A stretch of DNA of 64,000 nucleotides, taken from positions 620,001 through 684,000 of the forward strand of contig NZ_RPOK01000002.1 of NCBI RefSeq assembly GCF_003820355.1, in the 5' to 3' direction. Shown here one piece after another: positions 8,614 to 16,724 of this stretch; position 1 is the stretch's first letter, and each line of letters opens with the position of its first letter. The DNA comes from Paralteromonas sediminis. GTDB taxonomy: Bacteria > Pseudomonadota > Gammaproteobacteria > Enterobacterales > Alteromonadaceae. Made by a program: the position numbers and the translations under genes. The notes beneath the pieces were generated by a model. The model ran no database searches, had not been told where the DNA came from, and worked only from the letters and a program-made list of their open reading frames with translations.

Positions 8614-10383
8614 ATGTCTGCATTTTCGTTTTTGAGAGACAAAGTTAGGCACCATCTGGATTTAATCTATCAAGATGTCAGTCTTGACCGCAGTATTGAT
8701 GAGCTGGCTGATGCATTGTTACATGTGATGGGACTAAGCAGCGATGATGATATCCAAATTCCGCCACCATTCAGCAACTTTTGGGACGAAAATGATATTA
8801 TCATGATCACTTATGGTGACAGTGTTATTGAGGCAGGCAATAAGCCTTTAAAAACACTGCACCATTTCCTCAAAACCTACTGTAAGAATGCCATAAACAA
8901 AGTACATATACTGCCGTTCTATCCCTACAGCTCTGATGATGGCTTTTCTGTCATCGACTACTCGTCGGTCAACGAAGGCCTAGGTGACTGGTCCGATATT
9001 GAAGAATTGGCAAAAGACTTTGGTTTGATGTTTGATTTAGTGATAAACCATTGCTCAGCCAGAAGTGTTTGGTTTGAAAACTTTATTAAGCAAGACGGTG
9101 TGGGCAAAGATTTCTTTTTTACCGCTACGCCTGAAGATGACATCAGTCAGGTTACTCGGCCCAGAACATCCCCCTTACTCAGGGAGACAGAAACCGCCAA
9201 CGGTACCCAATACGTGTGGTGTACCTTTAGTCACGACCAAGTGGATTTTGATTTCACTAACCCTGACGTGTTGCTAGCCTTTGCCTCTATCATTCGGGAA
9301 TACATTGACCATGGCGCAAAACTATTCAGGCTGGATGCGGTGGCCTTTCTATGGAAAATTCTGGGAACAAACTGCATTAATCTGCCCCAAACCCATGAGG
9401 TTATACGCCTGTACCGAACCCTCATTGAACATTTGGATCCCGACGTCATTATTATTACAGAAACGAATATTCCTAACCGAGAGAACCTGACCTATTTTGG
9501 CAATGCAAACGAAGCACATGCAATTTATAATTTTTCGCTTCCCCCATTACTGGTGAATACCCTGATAACCGGTTCCAGCCGCCATCTAAATGGGTGGATG
9601 ATGAGTATGCCACCTGCGCAAAACGGTACCACTTACTTTAATTTTATCGCGTCACATGACGGTATTGGGCTGCGCCCTGCGGAGGGGCTACTAAGTGAGG
9701 AGGAACTGTCAGTATTGGTCACAACCATGGCATCCTTTGGCGGTAAGATATCGCTGCGTACCTCAGAGTTGGGACAACAAAAGCCCTATGAGATCAATAT
9801 TGCACTGTTTGATGCGTTATCAGGCACTACTCAGGGACAGGACAAATGGCAAATAGACAGGTTTATTTGTGCTCATGCCATTATGCTCGGTATGGAAGGC
9901 ATACCAGGCATTTATATTCACAGCTTGTTAGGTACACCAAACGATTATGAAAAGGTAGAAAATACGGGTCAAAACCGTTCTATTAATCGTCGAAGATGGT
10001 ACCTCAATGAGTTAGAAGACTTGCTTAACTCACCGTTTTCACATCATCACAAAGTCTTAACTCGAATGACCCAGCTGATCAGAATAAGGACAGCACAGCC
10101 CGCATTTCATCCCAATGCGACGCAGTTCACTCTGCGCCTGGACGATCGCTTGTTTGGCTTTTGGCGACAAAGTATTGACCGCAAACAAAGTGTTTTTTGC
10201 ATCAGCAATATCAGTAACGAAGAGTTTGTATTAACCCTAACGGACATTAATCTGATTGTGACAGATGAATGGACCGATCTCATCACACAACAAGAGGTTG
10301 ACACAGAAAATAATCAGCTGAAGTTATCGCCTTACCAAACCGTTTGGTTAAGTAACCGAAACGAAAGCATTCAACCTTTATAA
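8614..10383 (+). CDS. GH13_18 sugar phosphorylase, probable glucosylglycerate phosphorylase
   Basis: This 589-residue alpha-amylase-superfamily enzyme is of the sucrose phosphorylase subfamily (GH13_18). The catalytic residues are visible: Asp in [11 protein letters not shown] (about residue 242), Glu in IITETN (about 282) and the transition-state Asp in [12 protein letters not shown] (about 348). GH13_18 includes phosphorylases for sucrose, sucrose-6-phosphate, glucosylglycerol and glucosylglycerate; E. coli YcjM is a glucosylglycerate phosphorylase. The flanking synthase, phosphatase and glycerate kinase make glucosylglycerate the best guess: phosphorolysis would give glucose 1-phosphate and D-glycerate. 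Sucrose phosphorylase is the main alternative. Confidence 0.82.
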   Translation: MSAFSFLRDKVRHHLDLIYQDVSLDRSIDELADALLHVMGLSSDDDIQIPPPFSNFWDENDIIMITYGDSVIEAGNKPLKTLHHFLKTYCKNAINKVHILPFYPYSSDDGFSVIDYSSVNEGLGDWSDIEELAKDFGLMFDLVINHCSARSVWFENFIKQDGVGKDFFFTATPEDDISQVTRPRTSPLLRETETANGTQYVWCTFSHDQVDFDFTNPDVLLAFASIIREYIDHGAKLFRLDAVAFLWKILGTNCINLPQTHEVIRLYRTLIEHLDPDVIIITETNIPNRENLTYFGNANEAHAIYNFSLPPLLVNTLITGSSRHLNGWMMSMPPAQNGTTYFNFIASHDGIGLRPAEGLLSEEELSVLVTTMASFGGKISLRTSELGQQKPYEINIALFDALSGTTQGQDKWQIDRFICAHAIMLGMEGIPGIYIHSLLGTPNDYEKVENTGQNRSINRRRWYLNELEDLLNSPFSHHHKVLTRMTQLIRIRTAQPAFHPNATQFTLRLDDRLFGFWRQSIDRKQSVFCISNISNEEFVLTLTDINLIVTDEWTDLITQQEVDTENNQLKLSPYQTVWLSNRNESIQPL

Positions 10384-10397
10384 AGATTAGCGCATAA

Positions 10398-10431
10398 TGC
10401 CCCCACCATTTTATTTAACGCACTGGGGGCA
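10398..10431. repeat. inverted repeat over the moeA ribosome-binding site
   Basis: TGCCCCCA at 10398-10405 pairs with TGGGGGCA at 10424-10431, with an 18-base loop and no following T tract. The right arm holds the GGGGG that would be the Shine-Dalgarno sequence of moeA (GTG at 10434). A closed hairpin would hide that site, so it could tune moeA translation or act as a weak attenuator behind the glucosylglycerate genes. This is a structural inference only. Confidence 0.5.
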
Positions 10432-10433
10432 AT

Positions 10434-11645
10434 GTGTCTGGTTGGCTTTCTCTTGACGAAGCACTCTCACAAGCACTTTCTCACATCACACCTGTGACAC
10501 AATCGGAAGTGGTTTCGCTTTATGAGGCCATGGACAGGGTTTTGGCAACAGATATACAAGCGCCCGTAAACGTCCCCCCATGGGATAATTCAGCCATGGA
10601 TGGGTATGCGATCTACGTTGATGACGCCACCACTCAAGAAAGAGCAATCATTGGTTCAATTGCAGCAGGCGATGCAGTAAACATCAATGTCGATGCGACA
10701 ACATGTGTTCGAATTATGACGGGGGCCGCCATTCCACCAGGTGCTAATGCTGTCGTCATTCAGGAGAATACAGAGCGTGATGGCGACAATATCGTGTTTA
10801 CCAAACCATGCCATGCAGGTGACAACATTCGCCCATGTGCCAATGATATCGCTAAAGGTAGTAAGGTACTATCAGCGGGGCATGCGTTGACATCTGCAGA
10901 TTTAGTGTTGATATCTTCACTGGGTATCGCCGCAGTTGAAGTAGTTAGAAAGCTTAACGTCGCCCTTGTCGCTACGGGCAGTGAGTTAGTCTTACCCGGG
11001 CAACCATTGCCCAATGAGGGTATCTACGAAAGCCACCGGGCCGGCTTGATAGCAAAATTAAGCGCTATGCAATGCAATGTAACTGATGCAGGCATTGTTA
11101 AAGACGAACCGGACCAACTCAGGCAAGTGTTTGCAGATCTGGCACTCACTCACGACTTGGTTATTTCCTCCGGTGGTGTGTCTGTTGGTGATGCAGATTG
11201 GGTCAAACCAACACTCAACCAGTTAGGTACCTTGCACCTATGGAAAGTCGCTATTAAGCCAGGGAAACCCTTTGCATTTGGTCAGTTTGGCGAGTGTTAT
11301 TTTTGCGGATTGCCGGGAAACCCGGTGTCGGCCTTCGTCACCTTTGAACAATTGGCATCACCTATTCTGCAAAAGTTATCAGGTCAACATGTAAAACAAC
11401 GCCTGACAATCCCTGCCAGACTTACCCATAATCACACTCGCAGACCAGGCAGGCTAGATTTTGCCAGGGCTAATTTCACTAAGAATGAGGCCGGTTTAAT
11501 CGAAGTGACTCTGCACCAAAAACAGAGCTCGGGTGTTATGACATCAATTACACAAGCAAATTGTTTTGCGCTATTACCCGCTGGCCAAGCTGTCTTTCAA
11601 AAAGGTGAAACCGTGCAAATTCAACCTTTTTCAATTGTGAATTAG
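10434..11645 (+). CDS. moeA: molybdopterin molybdotransferase MoeA
   Basis: MoeA inserts molybdate into adenylylated molybdopterin to give the molybdenum cofactor. The protein has 403 residues against 411 in E. coli. Visible are PPWDNSAMDGYA (about residue 46), RIMTGAAIPPGANAVV (about 95), SSGGVSVGDADWVKP (about 242) and GLPGNPVSAFVTFEQL (about 300), all family hallmarks. The GTG start aligns with the family N terminus (SLDEAL). It is followed three bases later by the MATE gene. The molybdoenzyme MsrP is encoded at 57 kb in this window and would need the cofactor. Confidence 0.95.
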   Translation: MSGWLSLDEALSQALSHITPVTQSEVVSLYEAMDRVLATDIQAPVNVPPWDNSAMDGYAIYVDDATTQERAIIGSIAAGDAVNINVDATTCVRIMTGAAIPPGANAVVIQENTERDGDNIVFTKPCHAGDNIRPCANDIAKGSKVLSAGHALTSADLVLISSLGIAAVEVVRKLNVALVATGSELVLPGQPLPNEGIYESHRAGLIAKLSAMQCNVTDAGIVKDEPDQLRQVFADLALTHDLVISSGGVSVGDADWVKPTLNQLGTLHLWKVAIKPGKPFAFGQFGECYFCGLPGNPVSAFVTFEQLASPILQKLSGQHVKQRLTIPARLTHNHTRRPGRLDFARANFTKNEAGLIEVTLHQKQSSGVMTSITQANCFALLPAGQAVFQKGETVQIQPFSIVN

Positions 11646-11648
11646 TGT

Positions 11649-12992
11649 ATGTTACTCAAGGAAGCGAAAGCGCTTGCCCATCTGGCTTGGCCACTACTTA
11701 TTGCGCAAATCACACAGATTTTAATGGGTGTGAGCGATACCATAATGGCCGGCCACTACAGTGCCACGGACATGGCGGCCGTGGCCGTTGGTTTTAGTGT
11801 GGTTAACCCCGCTCAGTTTTTTATTCAGGGGTTAGCGCTTGCATTACCTCCCATCATATCGCGTTTGCAAGGGGCAAAAGCCCATCACAGGATTGCCTAT
11901 GCAACGCAGCAGCTAGCTTATGGATTAATCAGCCTCGCGGTATTGTTTTTTCTGTTATTTCCTTTTGTACCCGAGTTAATAGCCTATATACCCATGAGTC
12001 AGGAATTAAGACCGATCACGGCGGAATATGTGCAATACCTGTGCTTCTCTTTGCCTGGCTTCGCTTTGTACCAGTGGCTGAGAAACTATTGTGAGGGATT
12101 AGGCCTGACTAAGCCCACTATGGTGATCACCTTGATTGGGCTATTGATTAATGTGATTGCTAATTACGTTCTCATTTACGGTAAATTTGGCGCGCCTGCA
12201 CTAGGCGGCGCGGGCTGTGGCCTGGCGACGGCGATTGTGTTTTACGGCATGTTGCTTGCGACGTTTATCTATGTTCTGTTCAGCAAGAGGCTAATCAAAT
12301 ATCAACTTTTCAATCAGTTTTACTCACCAAAATGGAAAGATATAAAGTACAGCTTCATGCTCGGGCTTCCCATAGCGATGACGATTTTATTTGAAGTAAG
12401 CCTGTTTGCCGTTGTGGCATTACTATTGGCGCCACTGGGCACCACAATAGTGGCTGCGCATCAAATCGCCCTCAACTTTTCTTCTTTAATGTTTATGTTT
12501 CCCATGAGTTTAGGCATGGCGGTGGCAATACGCGTGGGGTATCGCATTGGTCAAAAGAAAACAGAAGCTGCACGGAAGTCGGTTTATGCTGCATTGATAT
12601 TTGGACTCGCCATAGCCGCTTTTACCGCTAGCCTAACGTTAATTGCAAAAGGTTGGATAGTCTTTGCCTACACGAAAGATACCGAAGTCATAGCCCTTGC
12701 TACCAGTCTTTTGGTATTTGCCGCATTATTTCAGTTCTCAGATGCCATCCAGGTAATCTCCGCTAATGCACTGCGCGGCTACAAAGACACCACTGCCATG
12801 TTTATCATTACCTTTTGTGCCTACTGGCTGTGTGGCTTGCCAACGGGTGTGATTTTAGGCAGAACAAACTGGTTGACCGACACTCCCATGCAGGCCAGTG
12901 GATTTTGGATAGGCTTTATCGTTGGCTTAAGTGCAGCAGCAATCATGCTGGGACTCAGGCTAAAATATATTCAACGCACTCTACGAGAGTGA
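11649..12992 (+). CDS. MATE-family multidrug/sodium antiporter, NorM type
   Basis: This is an inner-membrane MATE transporter of 447 residues with about twelve hydrophobic segments, similar in length to NorM/MdtK (456-457). The N-terminal half has LAWPLLIAQITQILMGVSDT (about residues 11-30) and AGHYSATDMAAVAVG, a characteristic first-helix pattern. It probably exports cationic compounds in exchange for sodium or protons; the substrate cannot be told. It starts three bases after moeA, so the two are likely co-transcribed. Its 3' end overlaps the convergent VWA gene by 12 bases. Confidence 0.9.
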   Translation: MLLKEAKALAHLAWPLLIAQITQILMGVSDTIMAGHYSATDMAAVAVGFSVVNPAQFFIQGLALALPPIISRLQGAKAHHRIAYATQQLAYGLISLAVLFFLLFPFVPELIAYIPMSQELRPITAEYVQYLCFSLPGFALYQWLRNYCEGLGLTKPTMVITLIGLLINVIANYVLIYGKFGAPALGGAGCGLATAIVFYGMLLATFIYVLFSKRLIKYQLFNQFYSPKWKDIKYSFMLGLPIAMTILFEVSLFAVVALLLAPLGTTIVAAHQIALNFSSLMFMFPMSLGMAVAIRVGYRIGQKKTEAARKSVYAALIFGLAIAAFTASLTLIAKGWIVFAYTKDTEVIALATSLLVFAALFQFSDAIQVISANALRGYKDTTAMFIITFCAYWLCGLPTGVILGRTNWLTDTPMQASGFWIGFIVGLSAAAIMLGLRLKYIQRTLRE

Positions 12993-14153
12993 TTTAATCG
13001 CCTCGCTTAGTCCTTCGAGTGTCATGGGGAACATCTTGTCTTCTACGATATCACGCATGATGTTAATCGATGCGTGGTATTGCCAGTAACCTGGATGCTG
13101 AGGGTTTAACCACACGCACCGGTCAAAGTGCTGAAGAATGCGCTGCATCCACACTTCGCCAGATTCCTCATTCCAATGTTCTACGCTACCACCGGGGTAA
13201 GTAATTTCGTAAGGCCCCATGGTAGCGTCACCTACAAAAATGACACGATAGTCACTGCCATAGCGATGTAAAATATCCCAAACTGGAGTGGTTTCAGCAT
13301 GACGGCGGCGATTGTCTTTCCATACCGATTCATAAATACAATTATGGAAATAGAAATATTCCAGATATTTAAATTCACTTTTGGCCGCACTAAATAAGTT
13401 CTCGACTTCTTCAATATGCGGGTCCATCGAACCACCAATGTCAAAAAACATCAGCAGTTTCACCGCGTTGTGCCGCTCTGGCGCCATGTGAATGTCGAGC
13501 AAACCGCCGTTTTTAGCGGTATGGCTAATGGTTTCATTTACGTCTAATTTCTCACTGGCACCACTGCGCGCGAACTTTCTAAGCTTTCTCAGCGCCATTT
13601 TAAGGTTACGCGTACCCAGTTCGTTGTCGCTATCCAGATTTTTGAACTGACGCTCTTCCCATACCTTTACGGCTGAGAACTGCCGATTTTTTCCCTGAGC
13701 TATCCGCACACCTTCAGGGTTATCACCAAACGCGCCAAAAGGCGAAGTGCCGCCCGTGCCTACCCATTTATTTCCGCCTTGGTGTCGTTTCTCTTGTTCT
13801 TGCAAACGTTTCTTCAACGTAGCCATTAACTCATCAAGCCCCCCCATAGACTCAATCATAGCTTTCTCTTCTGGGGTCAATGTTTTCTCTATTTGTTTGG
13901 TTAACCAATCTTCCGGTAAAGACTGATCGAATAAGTTGATAGACTGCACACCCTCAAAATACTCGGCAAACGCCTTATCAAATTTGTCGTACTGGGTTTC
14001 ATCTTTCACCAAAACAGTACGGCTAATGCGGTAAAAACCGTCCACGTCACACATTACGACTTGTTTTTCCAATACTGAAAGCAAATCGAGCAGCTCACGA
14101 AGACTGGTTTTTACCCTGTGTTTTCGCAAGGTATAAAAAAAATCGACCAGCAT
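12981..14153 (-). CDS. VWA-domain protein of the CoxE-like family
   Basis: This 390-residue cytosolic protein is encoded just after a MoxR-type ATPase. The N-terminal half is the CoxE-like region (VDFFYTLRKHRVKTSLRELL), with a charged linker around residues 130-160. The C-terminal von Willebrand A domain begins near residue 230 with LLMFFDIGGSMD. This MIDAS motif reads DxGxS rather than DxSxS, so metal binding may be altered. MoxR/VWA pairs usually act together as chaperones inserting cofactors or remodelling complexes. The client here is unknown. The ATG shares its last base with the moxR stop. Confidence 0.85.
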   Translation of the reverse strand: MLVDFFYTLRKHRVKTSLRELLDLLSVLEKQVVMCDVDGFYRISRTVLVKDETQYDKFDKAFAEYFEGVQSINLFDQSLPEDWLTKQIEKTLTPEEKAMIESMGGLDELMATLKKRLQEQEKRHQGGNKWVGTGGTSPFGAFGDNPEGVRIAQGKNRQFSAVKVWEERQFKNLDSDNELGTRNLKMALRKLRKFARSGASEKLDVNETISHTAKNGGLLDIHMAPERHNAVKLLMFFDIGGSMDPHIEEVENLFSAAKSEFKYLEYFYFHNCIYESVWKDNRRRHAETTPVWDILHRYGSDYRVIFVGDATMGPYEITYPGGSVEHWNEESGEVWMQRILQHFDRCVWLNPQHPGYWQYHASINIMRDIVEDKMFPMTLEGLSEAIKSLS

Positions 14154-14989
14154 TAGCGACGCGCCATAAACATCAATTTCTCAAACAGGTGAATATCCTG
14201 CTCATTTTTTAGTAACGCACCATGTAGGGGCGGTAACGCATTTCTTTGGTCTTTGTTATGCAACACATCTGCTGGAATATCTTCGGCTACAAGCAGTTTT
14301 ATCCAATCTATCAATTCGGACGTTGATGGTTTTTTCTTTAAACCCGGCACATCGCGAAGTTCAAAGAAGGCATTCAGCGCATTGTCGAGTAAGTGTTTCT
14401 TTAAATCACTAAAGTGAACATCTACGATTTCACGCATCTCATCCGCGGTTGGAAACTGAATATAGTGGAAAAAGCAGCGACGTAGGAAGGCGTCGGGCAG
14501 TTCTTTTTCATTATTAGACGTAATAATGATGATAGGCCGCTGTTTGGCGACGATGCGCTCCTGCGTCTCGTAAACGTAGAATTCCATTTTGTCCAATTCG
14601 AGCAGGAGGTCATTGGGAAATTCGATATCGGCTTTGTCTATCTCATCAATCAGCAGCACTGGACGTTGCTGTGCTTCAAAGGCATGCCATAGCTTTCCTT
14701 TAACAATGTAGTTGGCAATATCATGCACCTTTTCATCACCGAGCTGACTGTCTCTCAGACGGGATACTGCGTCGTATTCGTACAAGCCTTGCTGTGCTTT
14801 GGTTGTAGATTTTATGTGCCATTGAATGAGTTGGGTATTCAAGGTGCGCGCCAGTTCTTGTGCTAGTAACGTTTTGCCAGTACCCGGTTCACCTTTTATG
14901 AGCAGCGGCTTTTCTAACGTAATGGCGGCATTTACGGCCAGCTGAAGATCTTTACTTGCAATATAGGAATCGGTACCGGTAAAACTCAT
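14153..14989 (-). CDS. MoxR-family AAA+ ATPase
   Basis: This is an AAA+ ATPase of about 278 residues. Walker A is GEPGTGKTLLAQ, Walker B is VLLIDEIDKAD, and sensor 1 is IIITSNNEKELPDAFLRRC. MoxR proteins work as hexameric chaperones with VWA partners, and the partner gene is directly downstream with a one-base overlap. I place the start at 14989 (SFTGTDSYIAS), preceded by an AGAGAG sequence. An in-frame ATG at 15028 would add 13 residues but has no visible ribosome-binding site. The pair is divergent from cysK. Confidence 0.9.
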   Translation of the reverse strand: MSFTGTDSYIASKDLQLAVNAAITLEKPLLIKGEPGTGKTLLAQELARTLNTQLIQWHIKSTTKAQQGLYEYDAVSRLRDSQLGDEKVHDIANYIVKGKLWHAFEAQQRPVLLIDEIDKADIEFPNDLLLELDKMEFYVYETQERIVAKQRPIIIITSNNEKELPDAFLRRCFFHYIQFPTADEMREIVDVHFSDLKKHLLDNALNAFFELRDVPGLKKKPSTSELIDWIKLLVAEDIPADVLHNKDQRNALPPLHGALLKNEQDIHLFEKLMFMARR

Positions 14990-15121
14990 ATTTTCTCTCT
15001 GGATTGAAATTTTTGACTTATCTACCATATCTTATAGCGAAAACTACTTTGTATTTTTACAATTCGCATCAATGATATAAACAATCATGTACAGTATGTA
15101 CGTACCCGAATCATAATCAAC

Positions 15122-15153
15122 TGCTCCGACCTGTGCAATTCTTGGTAGGAGCA
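15122..15153 (+). other. imperfect hairpin in the cysK leader
   Basis: TGCTCC (15122-15127) pairs with GGAGCA (15148-15153), and ACC/GGT (15129-15131, 15144-15146) extends the stem after a G/A mismatch. It ends 26 bases before the cysK start. It has no T tract and leaves the GAAGGAAA ribosome-binding site free. It may be a leader structure or part of a regulator site; its function is not known. Confidence 0.35.
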
Positions 15154-15179
15154 ATAGCAAAGACAGAAGGAAATTCTTC

Positions 15180-16145
15180 ATGCAGGTATTTGACGACAAC
15201 TCGTTGGCGATAGGCCGTACACCGCTGGTAAAACTCAATCGTGTCACCAGTGGCAATGTTTATGCGAAAATGGAATCTCGCAATCCAAGCTTCAGCGTAA
15301 AGTGCCGTATTGGTGCCAATATGATTTGGGACGCAGAAAAGCGTGGAGTGTTGAAAGAAGGCATCGAGATTGTTGAGCCTACTAGTGGGAACACGGGGAT
15401 AGCCCTCGCCTTTGTAGCGGCATCTCGCGGCTACAAACTCACCTTGACGATGCCGAGCAGCATGAGTCTTGAACGCAGAAAACTGCTCAAAGCGCTTGGG
15501 GCAAACCTCGTACTGACTGAAGCACCAAAAGGTATGAAAGGTGCTGTAGCCGCAGCACAGGAAATTGTTGACAGCGATCCTTCTCGCTATTTAATGCTCC
15601 AACAGTTCGACAATCCGGCTAATCCTGAGATTCACTTTAAAACAACGGGTCCCGAAATTTGGCAAGACACTGACGGCGAAGTGGATGCGTTTGTTGCAGG
15701 CGTTGGCACTGGCGGTACTATTACCGGCGTAAGTCGTTTTATTAAGCAGGAAAAAGGCAAAGCTATTGTTACAGTCGCCGTTGAACCAACAGATTCTCCG
15801 GTCATTACGCAAGCAAAAGCGGGTGAAGAGCTTACCCCTGGCCCACACAAAATTCAGGGAATTGGCGCGGGTTTTATCCCAGGTAACCTCGACCTGGACA
15901 TCATCGATGAAGTTGAACAAGTGTCTAATGAAGAATGCATGGCCATGGTGCATCGCTTAATGAAAGAAGAAGGCATTTTGGCGGGTATTTCCTCAGGTGC
16001 TGCAGTAGTAGCGGCTAAGCGCTTTGCTGAGCGCCCAGAAAATAAAGACAAAAAAGTGGTCGTATTGCTGGCCAGTGGAACGGAACGTTACCTATCAAGC
16101 CCACTTTTTGCAGGTGAGTTTTCTGATAAAGAAGAAGTTCAGTAA
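15180..16145 (+). CDS. cysK: cysteine synthase A (O-acetylserine sulfhydrylase)
   Basis: CysK makes cysteine from O-acetylserine and sulfide with PLP. The 321-residue protein follows E. coli CysK (323) almost throughout. [20 protein letters not shown] carries the PLP lysine at about residue 40, followed by [10 protein letters not shown] (substrate loop), [13 protein letters not shown] (phosphate-binding loop) and [12 protein letters not shown]. The clear resemblance to CysK rather than CysM rests on the [10 protein letters not shown] and TGPEIW regions. The start follows GAAGGAAA. A strong terminator lies 44 bases downstream. Confidence 0.96.
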   Translation: MQVFDDNSLAIGRTPLVKLNRVTSGNVYAKMESRNPSFSVKCRIGANMIWDAEKRGVLKEGIEIVEPTSGNTGIALAFVAASRGYKLTLTMPSSMSLERRKLLKALGANLVLTEAPKGMKGAVAAAQEIVDSDPSRYLMLQQFDNPANPEIHFKTTGPEIWQDTDGEVDAFVAGVGTGGTITGVSRFIKQEKGKAIVTVAVEPTDSPVITQAKAGEELTPGPHKIQGIGAGFIPGNLDLDIIDEVEQVSNEECMAMVHRLMKEEGILAGISSGAAVVAAKRFAERPENKDKKVVVLLASGTERYLSSPLFAGEFSDKEEVQ

Positions 16146-16178
16146 TAGGTTCTGTTAACACCGTATTTACACTAATAC

Positions 16179-16208
16179 TGGTCATAACAAAAAGGTCTGT
16201 CGTATACT
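16179..16208 (+). promoter_or_regulatory. candidate sigma-70 promoter inside the cysK terminator
   Basis: TATACT (16203-16208) is a good -10 hexamer, with TGGTCA (16179-16184) as a weak -35 at an 18-base spacing. The -10 box lies in the loop of the cysK terminator hairpin. Transcription would begin near 16215 and produce a roughly 28-base leader for the small lipoprotein gene. This is pattern matching only. Confidence 0.4.
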
Positions 16209-16225
16209 CTATGACAGACCTTTTT
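16189..16225 (+). terminator. rho-independent terminator after cysK
   Basis: A 13-base perfect stem, AAAAAGGTCTGTC / GACAGACCTTTTT, closes an 11-base loop. The stem ends in five T, with a near-symmetric A tract on the other side. Confidence 0.88.
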
Positions 16226-16242
16226 ACTTTCTAGCGGTTGGT

Positions 16243-16695
16243 ATGTTTCGAAAATTCTGCTTTCTATTAATTTTAACCTTGTCAGTCTCAGCTTGTAAAA
16301 AAGAAGAGCAACTAGGAGTAGGCCGTTATGGCATGCTCGATGACGGAACACCGCAATACACCGCTGTGCGATTTATGCAAAGTCTCTATCACGACGAAAA
16401 CATCGATAACGTGCTGGCGTTAAGTTCAGAACGTATGAAGCGGGTGTTAAAACGTTATCACACCAACAGAAACGTCCAACGTCATGTGATGAATTTGATG
16501 TATGACACCGTAGAGGTATCACCTGAAGGAAGCGATGGTGTAGGCCGCTCAGAGTTTTCTAAAGAAGCTACCGTCATTCTATTTTTCTCTGGACACTATA
16601 ACGAAGATAAAATCGATGACATACGTACCATTGAAATGGTTAAAGTTGACGGTGACTGGAAGGTTGATCGCATTCAACCCGATAGGTTTTTATAA
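16243..16695 (+). CDS. small predicted lipoprotein, unknown function
   Basis: The 150-residue product begins with a lipoprotein signal peptide ending LTLSVSACKK (lipidated Cys at residue 18). The mature part is hydrophilic and charged, and its C terminus (VKVDGDWKVDRIQPDRF) resembles the end of NTF2-like/DUF4878-type folds, where a strand pair reads 'V...G-x-WKVD'. That resemblance is weak. It stands alone between cysK and the convergent ggt gene. I do not recognise a specific function. Confidence 0.75.
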   Translation: MFRKFCFLLILTLSVSACKKEEQLGVGRYGMLDDGTPQYTAVRFMQSLYHDENIDNVLALSSERMKRVLKRYHTNRNVQRHVMNLMYDTVEVSPEGSDGVGRSEFSKEATVILFFSGHYNEDKIDDIRTIEMVKVDGDWKVDRIQPDRFL

Positions 16696-16697
16696 CC

Positions 16698-16724
16698 GCA
16701 GTAGGGTAATTATTGCCCTACTGC
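16698..16724. terminator. hairpin between the lipoprotein gene and ggt
   Basis: GCAGTAGGG (16698-16706) pairs with CCCTACTGC (16716-16724). It lies at the convergent ends and covers the ggt stop. Neither side has a proper T tract, so it may be a weak or rho-assisted bidirectional terminator. Confidence 0.5.

Noticed and set aside
15044-15256. 70-codon minus-strand frame covering the cysK start
   Set aside because: It overlaps the cysK coding start and leader, lacks a clear ribosome-binding site and its product has no features.
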